From NCBI RefSeq assembly GCF_905115235.1, contig NC_051854.1, positions 74,763,463-74,827,462 of the forward strand: DNA of 64,000 nucleotides, written 5' to 3'. A program made the translations under genes and the position numbers. The notes beneath the pieces are model-generated. The model searched no databases and had not been told where the DNA came from. It saw nothing but the letters and a program-made list of their open reading frames with translations. This document shows positions 19,190 through 29,022 of this stretch, piece after piece. Source of the DNA: Hermetia illucens. Its lineage: Eukaryota; Arthropoda; Insecta; Diptera; Stratiomyidae. Numbering within the stretch: position 1 is the stretch's first letter; every line of letters starts with the position of its first letter.

Positions 19190-20245
19190 ACATTTTCAAT
19201 GATTATGTATTTATTAGATATGGGTAGACGAGAACGGGGCAACTTTTGGTTCATCATGCGCAGTCTTCTCTTCATAGTTGCGCCCAATGTTGGTAAGTAT
19301 TATGAGGGATAGCAACATCAATAATGTACCCGGGCTAACTAAACGGCGACACTGATACAAACGAAATTTAGTGGACATATGGGAACTATGAAATCACACG
19401 TATACCATGAGCGACGTAAATTTACGTACATTTGTGTGTACAAAGGAGATATGTAAAATTGTTTTCCCCCTAATATACCCATGTGGTGTTTCAAATAAAA
19501 GGTATTGAATTTGGTGTCTTATTTATTTGTGGATTAGTTAGGTTCGAGGTCCGCTACCATTATACTTCACATCACCTAGAAAAATGTCGAGTGATGGTAC
19601 ATTTTATACCTAACAATCGGTTGTTGGGACAATTTTATAGGAAATCTTTCTCGAATCGATAATTAAAAAGGTACTTCAAATGGGTAAGATGAAAGTCTGG
19701 AGGCTTTAATTTAAAAACTTTTAATGGTAATTAGCTCAGACAAGTCTGATTAAAAATAAACTTCCAACCTACCTCTACCTCTTTTACAGTCTGCGTTTTC
19801 CCTGCCTGTTACCCGTGTTGCCTTGTTACTGCCCACGGATTGATACTTTTTGAAGTTCATTAGTACCTCAGTACTTCTGTCATTTTCCAGTACTTTTTTA
19901 GTTAAAGGTGCCTTTCAGTATTTTTCAGTACTTTTAAAGAAAAACCGAAACGAGTTTAATACTTGGCAATACTACGTTGTACTGAATGAAAAAATGACAG
20001 AAAAGTTGAACTGGTAATATTGCGCTCTCTGCAGTCACTTCGGGAAATAAGCCAATACTTCGGGAAAATCGCAAAATCGAAATAGCATTTCGGTGAATGT
20101 AATCCACCACATCCTAAAAGCTGTAGAATAACGCACTAAGTTGGCCATAAAGTGTAATGAATCCTTTGCGGAATCTGACAGTTCATCAACAACAGAAAAT
20201 CATTCGCAATTTACCGAAAAGTCCTTTCTAAAGCGTCACATTTTT
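19190..20245. other. Spacer with CAGTACTT motifs
   Basis: No gene recognised. Between 19860 and 19945 the motif CAGTA(C/T)TT occurs four times, as in subterminal repeats of some DNA transposons, but no terminal inverted repeat could be found. The part around 19440-19680 may be another old repeat. Confidence 0.3.
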
Positions 20246-20249
20246 TTTT

Positions 20250-21760
20250 TGGGAGTAGGGTAGGTGAATGCATTTACGCACAGAGTGTTGGACTCCCGCA
20301 ACAGCACGCTGGCGGACTACCAACTAAACACCTCCCTGTCATCAGAGAACTAGCCTGGAACCGTTTGATACATTACTTCGGGCTAGCCCTCCCGCTTTGC
20401 CGGCTTTGGGAGCCTTCAAGTCACCAACGGGAGGGGAGGGGAGGAAGGGAGTTGTTGTTAGTTCAGAGAACCCCTTACCGTCCGATCCCTCTGCCATTCG
20501 AGTTCAATCTTCTTCGTAATTAGAAGAGCCCGAACATAATGCGCAATACGATTCCAGCTGCCAGAGAGAGCTCCCCTGCGTCTGCATAAAGCTGCTGGCG
20601 GGAGTCGTCCCACCTCTCGCAAGGGAAAATGGTGTGTTCAGCGTCATCCGCCACTCCATTGCAGAACACACAATCAGGAGATCACGCCTTCCCCCTTTAT
20701 CCTGTGCAGGTAAAACTGAAAACCTCCATGCCCACTTAGAAGTTAGGTAAGGAAGTAATCAATCTCACCGTGCGTTCTGTTCAATGATGGGTCTAATTTG
20801 TCGAGGAGCCGCGCAGTCCACTTGCCTCTTGGCTCATTTTGCCAAGACAGTTACCACTCGGTAACGGTGCGTTGACGTTCTTCACGGGCAACCACTTCTC
20901 TTAAGTTTTCGCCCTTACGGCGATAGGTAGCTTTGCGCTCCTTGGCAAGGGGGGCAACGGGGATCACTAACGCAATCGCCATCACAGCCGGTTCGGAGAC
21001 GGTGCGATAAGCAGACGCCACTCGTAAAGCTCCCCGCCTATGCACTTGAGTGAGGCGTTTACGATGCACCTCCTTGTCAAGGGCATCAGCCCATACTTCC
21101 GCACCATAGAGACGAACGAACTGCGTTGCTCCCATGAGGAGACGTCTCCTAGTTGATATAGGGCCCCCGACATTCGCCATTAGCCGACTCAAGGCCGCGA
21201 ATCCAGCTGCACCCTTGTTCGCTGCTGCTTTGATTTGCTCGAAGAAGCTTTTCGAGTCGAGCAGCAAGGTATTTAATAGCTAGTTTTGACTCTATAGTCA
21301 AATTGCCGATCGATATGGGGCGCAGGGTCGGGATTCTCCTTCTGGTCAGGATGACTACTTCGGTTTTTTCCAGCGCAAGGTTGAAACCGTGAGCAGTCAT
21401 CCATCCGCTTACCCATAGCATCAATATGCCAAGTTTGCTTTGCGCCTGTGCAACGTCGTCTGCATAATCGACCAGGCGCGACTCTTCGGGCATATAGAGT
21501 CTCAGCAGACTATCGTAGGAAGCGTTCCAGAGGTCCGGCCCTAGGATGGATCCCTGTGCTACTCCCGACGTGATTTGAATCCTCCTCTGGCCCTCTAGCG
21601 TCTCATAGAGCAGGGAGCGTCTCATATCTGCAAGAGATAGCTTGGTACGTGAAAGGAGTTCTCTAGTGCGCCTAGCATATCTGTCCATCTTACGGAATTG
21701 AAGGTATTTCTGACATCAAGCGTTATGAGGAGCACTATCCGTCGAGATCGGCGGCTGTGT
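20250..21760 (-). mobile_element. R1-clade LINE (R1-B), RT to 3' end, copy 1
   Basis: The minus strand encodes an R1-type reverse transcriptase end: GVAQGSILGPDLWNASYDSL, LVDYADDVAQ (catalytic YADD), then the post-RT region GATQFVRLYGAEVWADAL and RRGALRVASAYRTVSE. A 3' UTR of about 600 bp follows down to 20250. The two open frames (21688-21149 and 21267-20851) overlap out of frame, so at least one frameshift is present. It is 5'-truncated within RT. Confidence 0.8.
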
Positions 21761-21764
21761 GCCC

Positions 21765-22115
21765 CGGCTCGCGACATGCACGAGCGGTTCACTTTTAGAG
21801 CATAGGCAATGTATTATGAGTAACGAAGTTTTATAGTCGTCCTGGCAGATGGAAACTGATCTTCTGAAAAAATAACTCAGAAAACAGATTGCCTGTGTAA
21901 AAAAGCGTATTATAAAAATCTTAGACTTTTGATATTCTCTATTGGCTCTCCGACCGAACTGCAGTTGCATATACGGCACATCTTCCCAAAAATGCATGGG
22001 TATGGCACAAAATATTTTGGTTAGAACCTGAGTACGCTCATATAAAAATACCATTTAGTATCCTTTTGCCATCTTTTTTGAATGCAATATTTTTTTCGCT
22101 TCCGACAACACTGCT
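21765..22115. other. Spacer, nothing recognised
   Basis: AT-rich single-copy-looking DNA. Nothing identifiable. Confidence 0.35.
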
Positions 22116-22119
22116 CCTT

Positions 22120-22545
22120 AAGCACTCTACTTTTAAGGTCACCTATACCCGAAGCAAGTACTCTCTACTTTTACCCCCTATCACTTTCCAAATATATAAT
22201 CACAAGAAGAAAAAAATTTGGATTTCCAAAACCGTACCTATGTATATAAATCCAAAGTTCAGTGTACACCGGTATGTAATTGATTACAAATTTCATGTTG
22301 ATTATAAATTTGATATCGCTACCAAATTCGTCAGGGGCTATAAATCACTCAAAAGGTGCTATTAACACAAAAGCATATCAGGAGTCCACCAGTCACGTGT
22401 TAAAGGTTGTAGGAGATAACCGCCAAATAGATATGTACTCGTATATATATCGTTGGGGTGGTAACCTAGATTCGAATAAGGGTACTGCTATGATTAGGTA
22501 ATTGGTGTCGGTAAATATGAATGTTAATGATATGAAGGAGAGAGC
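22120..22545 (+). promoter_or_regulatory. Distal conserved block upstream of FABP2 (candidate enhancer)
   Basis: Homologous in order and orientation to 5790-6180, with about three quarters identity by eye. Best-conserved are CATATCAGGAGTCCACCAGT, GTTGATTATAAATTTGATAT and GTAAATATGAAT. It lies 6.4 kb before the FABP2 ATG, with three LINE or repeat insertions in between. Confidence 0.45.
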
Positions 22546-22549
22546 GCAC

Positions 22550-22975
22550 TTAGGGAAGGCTACAGAAACTAGTTTTGATTAATTGATTAGGACGTAATAT
22601 AATCGGGAGAAGAATTGGAATTCGTCAATTATGCTCCCGACTGTGGCTCACTTTCTACTGCTATCGGACTTGTTAACTTGCAGTCGTGTTAATACATCCA
22701 TCAGGAATTGATGGCGCTTCGTTATCTCCAACACATTCCAATGTGGTGATTTCTATAGAAGTCTTGATATGTTACAAGTTAATTACTGATTCGTCCTCAA
22801 ACCAATCACTCATATAACAAAATTTTCCTCAAAAAGTTTGGAAACATAGATTCAGACAAATATAATACTTGCATGGTTAGAGAAACACATAATCTTCGAG
22901 TATAAGGATTATGCCCGGCTTCGGGTTACGTGTAGATGGTATAATAAGTTTCCCAACCTTCAACAAACCTTTTTG
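22550..22975. other. Spacer, nothing recognised
   Basis: AT-rich DNA without recognisable elements. Confidence 0.3.
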
Positions 22976-22993
22976 AGTAGAGATCCTTGCATG

Positions 22994-23165
22994 CCTCTTT
23001 TTTTTCTTCAGCCTTTTTCCCGTTCACAAGCGGGGTCGGCTCGTCGTGATCGGTTTCGCCATTTGGCTCTATCAAATGCCTGATCTGGGTACTCAATCCG
23101 ATCATCATGTTTGTAACGACATTGTATGCATTTTCTTGGTCGGCCTGTCGCGAGGCTTGTCACGA
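22994..23165 (-). mobile_element. Mini-RTE-C: 172-bp deletion derivative with both ends
   Basis: Flanked by perfect 13-bp direct repeats AGATCCTTGCATG (22981-22993 and 23166-23178). On the minus strand the first ~75 bp match the RTE-C 5' region (GACAAGCCTCGCGACAGG, ACCAAGAAAATG). The last ~100 bp match the RTE-C 3' end (CCAGATCAGGCATTTGATAG, then GAGCCGACCCCGCTTGTGA) and finish in an A-rich tail. Everything between is missing, so it moved as a short non-autonomous unit. Confidence 0.8.
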
Positions 23166-23179
23166 AGATCCTTGCATGA

Positions 23180-23595
23180 TCTTTTATATTTCTTTAAGGA
23201 GGTTAGAATCAGATTACAATAAATATAGTTTCAGCTTCTCCGCGGCACGGCATTTCCTGACACCCCCATTCTTTTTTCTTGCATTGATCTATCATTACCC
23301 TTCGGCGCTCCAATGGTTAGTAGACACACGGTGTCAGATACCTTTAAACTAACGAGCAACCTCTATGTGTTCGTGCGTCAAATTGCTACCGGATTTTTGG
23401 TCTGGGCTGGAGACTTTTCGGACGGAGAATGCAGACAACCTTTTATTTCACCGGAAGGAACACTGAATTTTGGTTTTTCGGTCCTCAACCACCTTCGATT
23501 CTATAGTGCATCCTGTTTTTCCCGGAACTCATCTTTTTGTATACTAAAACTTATAATGCACCCTGGTCATCATCATCAACTACGATAACGACTAA
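23180..23595. other. Spacer, nothing recognised
   Basis: A 91-codon open frame at 23313-23588 has no recognisable domain. No repeat ends. Confidence 0.3.
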
Positions 23596-23599
23596 CAAG

Positions 23600-24080
23600 T
23601 CCGGAAACCGGAAGCTGATAGATCCAAGTATGAAGGGTTTTGTGTATTTCTTTTATAAAGACATTTGAGTCTGCATTCGTCTCATTTGTACCTAGCACGT
23701 AATATATGCATATATTATGTAAGAATATCCGGGTGATATTGACATTCAAATTCTTGAATTTGCACAGAAGCAACAACTTTGACCTATCATAACTTTGTTA
23801 GTAATAATGCGATTTCCACCAAACTTGCTGGGATCATGTTCTATGTTACACATTGTTTCAATTTCGTGGTTTTAGGATGAATTTAAGAGGAGTTTTGCAG
23901 TCAATTACCAAAAATTGTACTAATATTCTATTATTAGCTTTATTCGAACAGATATCGGTATGTAGGGTATTTCGGAGCCTAGGCACCATATAGTGGCAGC
24001 TGCTTTTAAGATAGTTTTAAGATTTTTTGAGTAGTTTCTAATAATGGACCCGTCAAAGAAATGATCACTTTCGACCCCCG
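23600..24080 (-). repeat. Repeat R copy (right end inward)
   Basis: Starts with CAAGTCCGGAAACCGGAAG and runs through the internal landmarks of R: TTTCCACCAAACTTGCTGGGA, GAACAGATATCGGTAT, and GCACCATATAGTGGCAGC. It is cut at about 24080 by an R1-type LINE. Confidence 0.7.
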
Positions 24081-24084
24081 CACT

Positions 24085-25690
24085 CTCCAGCTTTCTAACA
24101 TGACTATAATTGGTGAAAAAAAGCGACTCTGTAATGAGGCAGATTCTGACCTTTGTCTCAGATATCCCAGATTGCTGCGGGAGATTGTTTCGACACTGTT
24201 TCCCCAACATCCGGAAACTACATTTCCTACGATCTCACTCTCAAGATATCCTCCCAATAACCGCAGACGAAGTTCTGGGCGTAGTAAAACGGGTCCGGGA
24301 TAACGCAGCCCCCGGTATTGGTCATATCCCAAACAAGGCGCTGAAACTGGCAATGAGAATGGCACCAACAATTTTCTAACAAATATTCACCGACTGTCTA
24401 AAGGAGAAATCTTTCCCCGCGGGTTGAAAGTTACAAAAATTTGTATTGATCCTGAAGCCAACATCCTATAGACCTATTTGTCTTCTGAATACAATAGGCA
24501 AGGTTTTCGAGCGGATAACATATTACCGGCTATATCAAATAATTACTTTACGATTCGGATAAAGGGTCGAAGACATACGATATAACGGCAGGAGTTCTGC
24601 AGTGGTCTGTTCTGGGCCCTCTGCTATCGAACAGCTCTGTTCTTTTATATGATGGCGTTCTACGGCTCCCAATACCTAAGCAGGCTGCTGTCGAGGGATT
24701 CGTAGATGACGTTGGGGTGGCCATAACATCCAATCACCTTGACGAAGTAGAAATTTATGCAAGTGAGGTTATCTGTACCATCAAGTCTTGGCTCGAAAAC
24801 TTCGCACTGAAGTTTGTCGAACAGAAAACGGAGCTGGTACTTTTTACGAAGTGACGAAAACGAAAAACCGTTCAGATTTGCATCGGTTCATATTCCCTTC
24901 ATTCCTAGTTTGCTGGGCGAAAAAGCGGCGATCATCAGCTCGGCATTAGCAAGGATGCTTCCAAATGTAGGCGCCCGAAACTCAGCCGACGATTTCTTTT
25001 ATCGCGAGTCGTCAGCTCTGTTTTTTTATATGCGGTACCAGTGTCGACATCTGTGATAAAAATAGTAGAAAATCGGAAACAGTACGCACGATTTCAAATT
25101 GTTTTGCCCTTGAGCATGAACGAGATGTAACGAACATCCAATCAGCTGTGTTTGACATAACGCCGAAACAACTTTTTGCTATATGGGTGAGCACGGGGGT
25201 AGTATCAGAATAGCAAAAGTTGACTGATCCCTCTCTTACCAATATCGCTTATATGAGAAGCAGGAAGCGAGCCTTAGCAAGCAAACTGAGGAATGAGGCC
25301 ATTGGCTGCATGGTAAACAGCATGGGACCAGGCGAAGAACGGTCGGTGGACATACAGGCTAATTCATAAGGATGTGGACTACACGAAACCATGGCAAGAC
25401 GAGTTACGACTTGACTCAATTCTTAAATGGACGAATCGTCAGATTGTCCTACATGTGAAGGTGCATCAGAAGATGCAAAAAATTTTTTCTTCGTCTACCC
25501 AAGATTCGAACACCCAAGACGAAACCTCGAGAAGGAGCTGGGGTCCCCGTTAATGATAGAAAATCTCGTTGGTTAAATGGTGAAATCGGATGCCGCGTGC
25601 AATGCAGTAGTTGGAGCTGTGCAGCACCGGCTAAAAAAAGCAGAAGCTGAACAGAGGCATAGAAGTTAAGCTAATGCAACTAACACGACA
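24085..25690 (+). mobile_element. R1-clade LINE, RT and downstream
   Basis: The + strand encodes ITADEVLGVVKRVRDNAAPG then HIPNKALKLAMRMAP, the N-terminal RT block of R1 LINEs. Next come YRPICLLNTIGKVFERI, TAGVLQWSVLGPLL and FVDDVGVAITSN, the last being the catalytic box with FVDD. The remainder to about 25690 is post-RT sequence with stops. Different in sequence from R1-B. Confidence 0.7.
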
Positions 25691-25864
25691 TAAAGCAGAA
25701 CAGTTAATAAACTGATCAGCTCCGCGAAGCAATACCAGAACGGCGTCCCGCGCGGGAGAGTGTAGAGAAAATATAGGAGGTTTTGGGCGGTAAAAGTCTG
25801 GCATCCGCGTAATTCATTCTAAATGCATATCCAAGATGAATTTCTCCCAGCCAAAAAAAGTGTC

Positions 25865-26640
25865 AACTAATTAAAACAAGGCGGGAAACCGGAAGTTGGA
25901 CGCTTCAGATATGAAAGGTTTTGTGTATTTCTTTTATAAAACATTTGAGTGTGCATTTTTCCATCAGTACGTGGCACGAAATATGTGCATATATTATGTC
26001 AAAATATCCCCTTTCGCGTGATATTGACATTCATAGTCTTTTTAAACAACTGACAACTTTGACCTACTATAACATTGTTAGTAATAGTTCGATTTCCACC
26101 AAACTTGGTGGGATCATGGTCTATGTTATAGCCTATGTTGTTGCATGTTCATGGCACTAGGATGAACTCAAGGGAGTTTTCCAGCCAATTACTTAAAATT
26201 CCAATAATATACTATTATTAACTTTTTTTTGAACAGATATCGATATGGAGCATCTTTCGGAGCCTAAGCACCATATAGTGGTAGCTTCGTGATTTTTTTC
26301 AGATTTTCGGTTGAGTAGTTTCGGAGACTGAGTCCGTTGAAGAGATGATCTTTTTCGACCCCCCGCACTCCCCACCTTTCCAACAAATGTGAAAACTAAG
26401 ACCGTATTCGGAAAGTACTAACCGAGACCTTTCATTTGATATCCCACATGACTATAATTCACGGAAAAAAAATATTCACCACCCCCCTTTCATGAATGGT
26501 CCCCATACCCGCTTAAATTTGCTGTGGAATTATGTATCTCACTGTATCCGTGAGCGTTCACAGTTCCCACCTCTCCGCCAAATTTGGTGTGAATCGCTAC
26601 AATCTGCATGTGGCAGACAGATAGAACTCCCATCAGGCGC
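25865..26640 (-). repeat. Repeat R, near-complete copy
   Basis: From CAAGGCGGGAAACCGGAAG to GCCAAATTTGGTGTGAATCG and a CTGCATGTGGCAGACAGATAG end. One of the longest copies, showing the whole internal order. No open frame of note. Confidence 0.7.
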
Positions 26641-26699
26641 GTCCCTTCGTGCGGATAAGGGAATGCTCGGCGGATGCATAGGAATATGCACATGTAGGC

Positions 26700-27295
26700 A
26701 TTTGAAGGTGTGAAGTTTAAAGAGAATGCGTTCACCGAGATGCTATTGGGAGGCCAAAATCCCGGTGGTGCGGCTACAGAAAAGATAGAGCAAATGATTG
26801 GACTCATAACGAGAACATGCGACGCTGCTATGCTGAGGCGACGAGTCCTCAAAAAAGGCGCTCAAACTATTAGTGGAATGAAGAGATCGCGGAGTTACGG
26901 GATGCATGTTTTCGAGCTGGACGGATCTGCCAACGATCTAGAGGAAGACCGGACTTCGACATGAAACGGCAAGTATATGTGAACCTTCGAGGTAGACTTA
27001 AGCAGGCTATACGGACCAGCAAGCGAGAATGCTTCAAGGAACTTTGCACAGAGGCAGACCAATGAAGAAGATGAGAGGACGAACACCACAACTGACCTAC
27101 CTGCCTTTTCTGCTCGATATCATGATGGCGCTCTTCCCCCCGGATAAAGGGGACTGCGAACAACATAAGCAAGCATTGGACGTCTACACCGTACCTGCGG
27201 TAACTGAGAAGGAACTTGGACAAATTTTCCGGAGAGTTGGCAATAACAAAGCACCCGGTCTGGATGCTCTAAAACTCGCTGTTCGGGAGCAGCCA
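26700..27295 (+). mobile_element. R1-clade LINE fragment (linker to RT start)
   Basis: The + strand encodes the linker FDMKRQVYVNLRGRLKQAIR then TSKRECFKELCTEAD, and further on VTEKELGQIFRRVGNNKAPG. This is the endonuclease-RT junction of an R1 element. Frames shift between the pieces. Confidence 0.7.
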
Positions 27296-27299
27296 ACTT

Positions 27300-27770
27300 T
27301 GGCGGCAGTGTTCCTTTACGTTTTAGCTTTTGTAATTCTTTCGCTACTTCACAGCCCATTTCACACAGCTTGGATTTCGATTACAATAGCTTTGTGTGTG
27401 ATTAAAACCTTGGCGTCTTTTGCCCTGGGGTATTAGGTCGCTAACTCTTCTCAGTGCATATATTTTAACCTTCATGTTAAGGATAACTATTAAGTTGTAA
27501 ATTTTGTTGGGTCTCCACTATTGTTGAACGTATTGACGGAGGAAGTTTTAATTTCAATTTCGCTAAATTTTAGATATAAATAACATGGCAAAGTTAATAG
27601 GTTTTTGCAACTAAAGCGTAAATTATACAACGATTAACTTTCGGCAGACAGGTTAATGGAAATGTCGCAAAAAGTGCCTGACAGTTGTCTGTTCTACTTA
27701 TCATATTACTCAATTAGGTTAATCAATAGCGACGCGATAAGGTTTTACATTATCATTTTGGAGGTTTTGT
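27300..27770. other. Spacer upstream of FABP2
   Basis: AT-rich DNA, possibly the distal part of the FABP2 promoter region (compare 8090-8240), separated from the gene by the repeat R insertion that follows. Confidence 0.3.
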
Positions 27771-27774
27771 GATT

Positions 27775-28490
27775 TCTTAAAAATGACTGTCTGTCTGTCT
27801 GTCTCACGCGCTTTTCTCAGAAACAGTTGAACCTATTGATACAAAACTTGTTAGAAGCGTTGGAACTGTGAATCCCCACATATACAGTGAATTACATTGC
27901 TGCTCGGTAGATTTAAGGGGGGTTCTCACACCAGTGCCATTTTTTTTTCACCGAATATAGGCGTGAAAAGTCTCAGTTAGTACAGTACTGCAGATATTAG
28001 TTTTGCACTGGTTGCAAAGGGGGGGGAGTGCGGGGATCCGAAAAGGGTCAATTACTTCAAGGACCCATTCGAAGAAACTTACAAACTGAAAAATCCGATT
28101 CTGGTAGTCTATGCACATTGTATCAACGTCACGAAAATACCCTATGTTAATATTTGCTAAAAAAAAGTTATAGTAGTGTATTACTAAGTTTTGAAAATCT
28201 ACTGCGAATCAACTTTAAGTTCGCCCTTCATCGGTAGATTTTAATCTGAAGTATCACGCTGGAAAGCTTGGTAGAAATCCTACCATTATTAACAAAGTTG
28301 TGGTATGTCAGATTTGCCTCCTTCGCGTCAAATTACTACTTGCTAAGAGGTAAAAGTTCAGTATCACATCGAATTGAATATCGGTCATATTCATCCATCA
28401 TGCACCCAAATATTCTTCGATAAAAAAAATCAACGAAACCTTTCATACTTGAAGCGCCGAGTTCCTGGTTTCCGACTTGTTTTGTGTGAC
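27775..28490 (+). repeat. Repeat R, near-complete copy in FABP2 upstream region
   Basis: Begins with a CTGTCTGTCTGTCTGTCTC run and CTTTTCTCAGAAACAGTTGA, and ends with AACCTTTCATACTTGAAGCG and CCGACTTGTTTTG. About 715 bp. It splits FABP2 upstream DNA 460 bp before the ATG. Confidence 0.75.
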
Positions 28491-28494
28491 TTAT

Positions 28495-28949
28495 AATATG
28501 GCCAGCTTCTGGGGGTCATAATGTCCATTGGTCATTTTGCGACAGATCTGGAGGATATCAGCCCTTTGCCTACAAATACTGGTGATAAGCACCTTTAAGT
28601 TTTGAGTAAAGCCATTTCCGTTCGAATCTTATCTACATATTTGAATGTTAGTCATAAATTATTGAAACTGCGGAGAGCAAATAAAAACTTGGAGGCCCAA
28701 ATTCAAGTGCTGGGCAGTTGACTTTCTGGGGTCATTATCAAAATAACAGCAACAAATTCAATGATTACGAATTTATTGCAAGTTATCAGTATGTATGTAC
28801 TTGCAGGTTTTAATCTAGCCTGCAAATGCCGGTAGAACAAAGTGCAAACATTATTGAGATTGAGTATAAATTACAATGAAATTCCAATTTTTTTGCAGTT
28901 CATTCAATGTGGTGTAAGGAATAACAACCAAAAAAAAAAAGTTTTCAAA
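28495..28949 (+). promoter_or_regulatory. FABP2 promoter and 5' UTR module
   Basis: Close relative of the FABP1 promoter. The TATA box TATAAAT is at 28865-28871, 85 bp before the ATG, in the same ATTGAGATTGAGTATAAATT context. GGGCAGTTGACTTTCTGGGG, TTATCAAAATAACAGCAACA and TTATCAGTATGTA are shared with FABP1. Confidence 0.75.
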
Positions 28950-29022
28950 ATGGCTTGTTGGGAAGGAAAGAAATACAAGTTGGAGAAATCTGAAAATTTC
29001 GATGAATACATGAAAGCGCTCG
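28950..29022 (+). CDS. fabp: FABP2 coding exon 1
   Basis: Residues 1-24 plus one base. Donor GTGAGA. Confidence 0.9.
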
